Shown: positions 61,501 through 64,000 of the stretch, piece after piece
Layout of the letters: each line of letters begins with the position of its first letter
How positions within the stretch are numbered: the stretch's first letter is position 1
Source of the DNA: Burkholderiales bacterium
GTDB taxonomy: Bacteria; Pseudomonadota; Gammaproteobacteria; Burkholderiales; SHXO01
NCBI GenBank assembly: GCA_020854105.1
Contig: JADZGB010000040.1
Span: 1-64,000 of the forward strand
Reading direction: 5' to 3'
DNA length: 64,000 bases
Program-made: the position numbers and the translations under genes
The notes under the pieces: model-generated
Databases searched by the model: none
Seen by the model: only the letters and a program-made list of their open reading frames with translations
What the model was told of the DNA's origin: nothing

Positions 61501-62647
61501 GGTGCGCGCCAGCACGGTGGCGCTGGCTGCGCGGCTCGAAGCTGCCGGCATCGAACCCGAGCGCGCGCGCGGACTCGCCACCACGCGCGTGTTCTCGAAC
61601 GAGTCCGGCGTATACGGCTCGGGCATCGAGGATGCCATCATGGCGTCGCAGACCTGGGAGAAGGAAGACAAGATCGCGCAGATGTACCTGAGCCGCATGC
61701 AGTACGCCTACGGCGCCGACATGCAGAGCTGGGGCACGCGGCTGCCCGAGGTGAACCTGTACGCGGAGAACCTCAAGGGCGTGCAGGGTGCGGTGCTGGC
61801 GCGCACCTCCAATCTCTACGGCATGCTGACTACCGACGACCCGTTCCAGTACCTGGGCGGAGTGTCGCTGGCGGTGCGTCACCTGACGGGAAAGAGCCCG
61901 GAGCTGTACATCTCGAACCTGCGCGAGAGCGACAATCCCAAGGCGGAGACCGCTGCGCAGTTCCTGGCCCGGGAGCTGCGCACGCGCCAGTTCCACCCCG
62001 GCTGGATCGAAGCCCTGCAGCGCGAAGGCTACTCGGGCGTCAACGAGATGCTCGACTCGATCAACAACTTCTGGGGCTGGCAGGTGACGGCACCCGACGT
62101 GGTGCGGGCCGACCAGTGGCAGGAGTTCGCCGACGTCTACGTCCGGGACAAGTACCAGCTGGGCCTGAAGGACTGGTTCGAGCGCAACAACCCGGCGGCC
62201 GCTGCGCAGATGATCGAGCGCATGCTCGAGGCGGTGCGCAAGGACTACTGGCAGGCGGATCCGGCTACCGTGCGCGAACTGGCGCAGCGCTACCGTGAGC
62301 TGGCCGCCCGTTTCGACGTGCGCACCGACAATGCGCGCTTCGAGCAGTTCGTCGCGCAGGCGGCCGGCTTCGGACTGGCCGCGCCGCAGACGCCTGCACC
62401 GCAGCCCAGTGCGCAGCCCGCTGCGGCCGGGGCCGCTGCCGAGCCGGCCCTGCCGCCGCCGCCCCCGCCGCCGGTGCAGGGCCTGAAGCTCACGCAGGTC
62501 GCGCAGCCGGTGATTGCACTGGTCGATGCCCTGCAGCGCGGCCTCGCGCTGGCTCTCCTGTTCATCGTGGTGGTGTTCGGCGGCCTCGCCGAGGCGCGCC
62601 GCGGTCCCCTGTTGCAGTTTCATCCAAGTCAAGGAAGATCGGTGTGA
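58589..62647 (+). CDS. Exported, membrane-tethered CobN-like chelatase (HmuS-like)
   Basis: A protein of about 1,350 residues homologous to the large CobN/BchH chelatase subunit. Landmarks are HGTQEWMPGKERGLW, IVDDVGEAVQAKRRG, GLHNELNGLHALVHEW, SNESGVYGSGIEDAIMASQTW and GTTQEDRFRIGTLLQMLG. Unlike cytosolic CobN, it has an N-terminal export signal (about residues 38-58, AFVALVLTLVAPCTQARD) and ends with a proline-rich stretch, a transmembrane helix (LALALLFIVVVFGGLA) and a short basic tail. No CobS/CobT AAA+ partner is nearby. This matches HmuS of heme-uptake operons, proposed to remove the metal from heme. ATG 58619, with GGAAAG upstream, is an alternative start. Confidence 0.85.
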   Translation: MRPSFPIRKDMRSAALRAVLPSGLRHGLAEGLSRGLRGTLAAFVALVLTLVAPCTQARDLLVLTAPPVLAGKFHILDGIAKGHGWRVRHVFADRLSGEEGPRVFEGTDLVLLDIPYDPVVEAVERKVGPALRQARVPWLEVQAERHQASGLDDVHAQELWRYYANGGKRNFDNFFRYLDARVFGQTDAAVAAPVLFPESGVYHPDYDGAVFGSVADYFAWKGVDVQARPPVVAFALHQHYISSNLTRFIDDTIRAIEARGAIPLAFYVPMEDERAFDSLLMVDGKPMADVLINSQIMLRSDLRKVEFERLGIPVIQAMPYRRGDVDEWMKDVAGVHVMDVPFYLAQSEFAGVVDAMTAAATRKLDGQIVSIPGQVDAVVAKALNLVALQRTRNPDKRVALFFWNYPAGATNLGASYLNVPRSLSGMLGAMHGAGYQVQPTPADALIPQLQRLLRPYYRDGELQRLLDDGLAATLPLARYRAWYDRLPAEVRDRIGARWGEPEKSEMVMTIGGEPQFVIPRLALGQLVAMPQPPRGERRDDREKALYHDTSVPVNHFYLAVYLWAREAFGTHALVHLGTHGTQEWMPGKERGLWVADDALLPVADVPVIYPYIVDDVGEAVQAKRRGRALTLSHQTAPFAPAGLHNELNGLHALVHEWQSLTEGPVRDKTRDQILVQARELNFEKDLGVSEAAARREFPPFLQRLHDWLHELALANQPQGMHTLGTTQEDRFRIGTLLQMLGREFVALVDPDPDEAFVDDYRKFTDSTAYRFLARHLSGNEALPAGADARLGPMLEQARVHYAALDASPEMRGLLLALDGRHVTSGYGGDPIRNPDSLPTGRNLYGFDPSRVPTKAAYEAGREALDKLIAAHRARHGAPPTKLAFTLWSVETMRHFGVLEAQALYAMGVRPKWNPGGQVTGVELIPREELGRSRIDVVLSATGLYRDHFPNAIKQLADAAVLAGKAEETDNAVRASTVALAARLEAAGIEPERARGLATTRVFSNESGVYGSGIEDAIMASQTWEKEDKIAQMYLSRMQYAYGADMQSWGTRLPEVNLYAENLKGVQGAVLARTSNLYGMLTTDDPFQYLGGVSLAVRHLTGKSPELYISNLRESDNPKAETAAQFLARELRTRQFHPGWIEALQREGYSGVNEMLDSINNFWGWQVTAPDVVRADQWQEFADVYVRDKYQLGLKDWFERNNPAAAAQMIERMLEAVRKDYWQADPATVRELAQRYRELAARFDVRTDNARFEQFVAQAAGFGLAAPQTPAPQPSAQPAAAGAAAEPALPPPPPPPVQGLKLTQVAQPVIALVDALQRGLALALLFIVVVFGGLAEARRGPLLQFHPSQGRSV

Positions 62648-63123
62648 GTGTTCTAGAAAGCTTCATGTTCCAGGTCGGACAGCTGTTCCTGATGCCGGTG
62701 CTGGTCGCGGTGTGCGTGTTGTTTCTCTATTCGTTCTGGCTGCTGGGCGGGTTCGCCGTGCAGGCCTGGAAGCGCAGGAGCGGTGGCGGCCGGCCGCTGC
62801 TCGACTACGCCGGCGTCAATCCCGCTGCGGACGAGGATGCCCTCGATCTGCATGCGCACAAGTTGCTGGAGCTGCCGCGCATCGTGGCCCGCATCGCGCC
62901 GATGCTGGGGCTGGTCGCCACCATGATTCCGATGGGCCCTGCCCTGATGGGACTGTCCGACGGCAATCTGGGCAAGGTCTCGCAGAACCTCACCATCGCC
63001 TTCGCCGCGGTGATCCTGGCGCTGATCGCGGCCAGCCTGGCCTACTGGGTGGTCAGCGTGCGCCGGCGCTGGCTGGCCGAGGAAATGCTCGCGGCGCGCG
63101 CGCGGGCCGGGTCGGCACGATGA
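62644..63123 (+). CDS. MotA/TolQ/ExbB-type proton channel protein
   Basis: A 159-residue inner-membrane protein with three helices: LFLMPVLVAVCVLFLYSFWLLGGF, RIVARIAPMLGLVATMIPMGPALMGL, and NLTIAFAAVILALIAASLAYWVV. The second and third match the conserved TolQ/ExbB/MotA core (LGLVATMIPMGPAL is close to the LGLLGTVxGM signature). The GTG start overlaps the stop of the CobN-like gene (GTGA). It would form the stator channel that couples the proton-motive force to the periplasmic partner. Confidence 0.87.
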   Translation: MSVLESFMFQVGQLFLMPVLVAVCVLFLYSFWLLGGFAVQAWKRRSGGGRPLLDYAGVNPAADEDALDLHAHKLLELPRIVARIAPMLGLVATMIPMGPALMGLSDGNLGKVSQNLTIAFAAVILALIAASLAYWVVSVRRRWLAEEMLAARARAGSAR

Positions 63124-63455
63124 GCCTGAAGCTGCTGCACGAGCCGGAGAGCGACGATCCGATCCTGTCGGTGGTCAACCTGATCGACCTGTTCATGGTG
63201 ATCATCGCCGCACTGCTCATCACCGTCGCCCAGAACCCGCTGCTCAATCCGTTCTCCAACCGCGACGTGACGGTGGTCATCGATGCCGGCAAGCCGACCA
63301 TGGAAATGTTGGTCAAGGAAGGCGAGAAGCTGGAGCGCTACAAGGCGAGCGGAAAGATGGGCAGCGGCGACGGTGTGCGCGCCGGCGTGGCCTATCGCCT
63401 GAAAGACGGCAGCATGATCTACGTGCCCGAGGCGGCGCAGCAGCAGGCTAGGTGA
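63120..63455 (+). CDS. DUF2149 protein, ExbD-like
   Basis: A 111-residue protein with one N-terminal helix carrying an acidic residue (ILSVVNLIDLFMVIIAALLITVA), as in ExbD/TolR/MotB where this Asp carries protons. A small periplasmic domain (VTVVIDAGKPTMEMLVKEGEKLERY, GVAYRLKDGSMIYVP) follows. The ATG overlaps the stop of the channel gene (ATGA). DUF2149 proteins accompany the MotA/TolQ/ExbB and CobN-like genes in hmu operons. The stator assignment is inference from topology and context. Confidence 0.82.
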   Translation: MSLKLLHEPESDDPILSVVNLIDLFMVIIAALLITVAQNPLLNPFSNRDVTVVIDAGKPTMEMLVKEGEKLERYKASGKMGSGDGVRAGVAYRLKDGSMIYVPEAAQQQAR

Positions 63456-63533
63456 TGTGCCGGGATGACCGCATCCGAATTGGCATTCGCCGGGATGGCG
63501 GGAATCACGAATCACCACTCACGAATCCCGACC
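63456..63533. repeat. Degenerate REP-like palindrome between the DUF2149 and phoH genes
   Basis: GCCGGGATGACCGCATCC, then ATTCGCCGGGATGGCGGGAATC, followed by two ACGAATC copies. It resembles the dispersed palindrome family that also occurs at 16303 and may terminate transcription from both sides. Confidence 0.4.
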
Positions 63534-64000
63534 TCAAAGCACCTCCGCCGCGTGATCCGCCAGGCGCGAGCGCTCGCCGCGCTGCAGGGTGATATGGCCG
63601 CTGTGGCTCCAGCCCTTGAAGCGGTCGACCACGTAGGTAAGGCCTGAACTGCCTTCGGTCAGGTAGGGCGTGTCGATCTGCGCGATGTTGCCCAGACACA
63701 CCACTTTAGTGCCGGGTCCGGCACGCGTGATCAGCGTCTTCATCTGCTTGGGCGTCAGGTTCTGCGCCTCGTCCAGGATCAGGAACTTGTTGATGAAGGT
63801 CCGCCCGCGCATGAAGTTGAGCGACTTCACCTTGATGCGCGAGCGGATCAGGTCGCGCGTGGCCGCGCGGCCCCATTCGCCGGCCTCGTCGTCGGTCTTG
63901 TTCAGCACGTCGAGGTTGTCTTCGAGGGCCCCCATCCAGGGCGTCATCTTCTCTTCCTCGGTGCCCGGCAGGAAGCCGATGTCCTCCCCGACGGGAACGG
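63534..64000 (-). CDS. PhoH-family ATPase, C-terminal part (cut by window end)
   Basis: The last 155 residues of a PhoH/PhoL-type P-loop ATPase. The visible conserved segments are GFLPGTEEEKMTPWMGALEDNL, the Walker B region FLILDEAQNLTPKQMKTLITR and VVCLGNIAQIDTPYLTEGSSGLTYVVDRF. The ATG at 63947 is internal. Reading continues in frame to the window edge, so the N-terminus (probably a PIN domain plus Walker A) lies outside. It is probably an RNA-associated ATPase/ribonuclease of the PIN-PhoH group. Confidence 0.92.
   Translation of the reverse strand, partial: VPVGEDIGFLPGTEEEKMTPWMGALEDNLDVLNKTDDEAGEWGRAATRDLIRSRIKVKSLNFMRGRTFINKFLILDEAQNLTPKQMKTLITRAGPGTKVVCLGNIAQIDTPYLTEGSSGLTYVVDRFKGWSHSGHITLQRGERSRLADHAAEVL

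Overview
This 64 kb window is GC-rich, tightly packed bacterial chromosome, most likely from a betaproteobacterium. The pointers are the rpsF-priB-rpsR-rplI-dnaB order, the fnr-hemN-TauE/SafE neighbourhood, a complete cbb3 oxidase cluster (ccoI-ccoS-ccoNOQP-ccoG-fixH), PEP-CTERM surface proteins, and a fragment of a MerR-TPR gene type common in that class. I cannot name the genus. No rRNA, tRNA, CRISPR array or transposase was recognised.

Layout. 1-8.7 kb: groES-groEL behind a sigma-32-type promoter, a CaiB/BaiF (racemase-like) gene, an EAL phosphodiesterase, fructokinase (mak), a DUF898 membrane protein overlapping an M48 peptidase, and an APH-family kinase. 8.7-11.9 kb: CHASE2 protein, SH3 protein and M48 peptidase, overlapping start to stop. 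11.9-14.4 kb: two PEP-CTERM genes, each with an upstream palindrome, a sigma-54 promoter and a near-identical terminator. 14.5-16.8 kb: FMN reductase, methyltransferase, a small secreted protein and a truncated TPR gene next to a REP-like palindrome. 17-30.2 kb: bacterial alpha-2-macroglobulin and pbpC, separated by four unrecognised exported proteins and followed by a small exported protein. 30.4-40.5 kb: MFS transporter, then the cbb3 oxidase and its assembly genes. 40.6-49.7 kb: RND adaptor, sulfide:quinone oxidoreductase, RND pump, DUF2892, fnr, hemN and a TauE/SafE-type protein. 49.8-53.9 kb: ribosomal proteins, priB and a dnaB interrupted by an intein. 53.9-64 kb: alpha/beta hydrolase, ABC binding protein, a Fur-type iron/heme uptake operon, and a phoH gene cut by the window edge.

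How the genes work together. The 31-49 kb block is a microaerobic respiration module: copper ATPase, oxidase, assembly factors, oxygen-independent heme synthesis and the Fe-S regulator Fnr. FNR-type boxes (TTGAY-N4-GTCAA) precede ccoI, ccoN and hemN. A second box type (GTGAC-N4-GTCAC) precedes the sulfide/RND operon and DUF2892. The alpha-2-macroglobulin/PbpC pair is a periplasmic protease-trap and murein-repair module.

Most notable systems. (1) The operon at 56.3-63.5 kb encodes a TonB-dependent heme-type receptor, an exported CobN-like chelatase with a proline-rich C-terminal membrane tail, a MotA/TolQ/ExbB-like channel and a DUF2149/ExbD-like partner. It resembles HmuR-S-U-V of Bacteroidota and may be a proton-motive-force-driven chelatase or dechelatase in the periplasm. 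(2) A 349-residue class 3 intein with both LAGLIDADG aspartates sits in the Walker A motif of DnaB. (3) A PEP-CTERM regulon signature of a 17-bp palindrome plus a -24/-12 promoter. (4) 17-bp tandem repeats lie immediately upstream of both the alpha-2-macroglobulin gene and pbpC.
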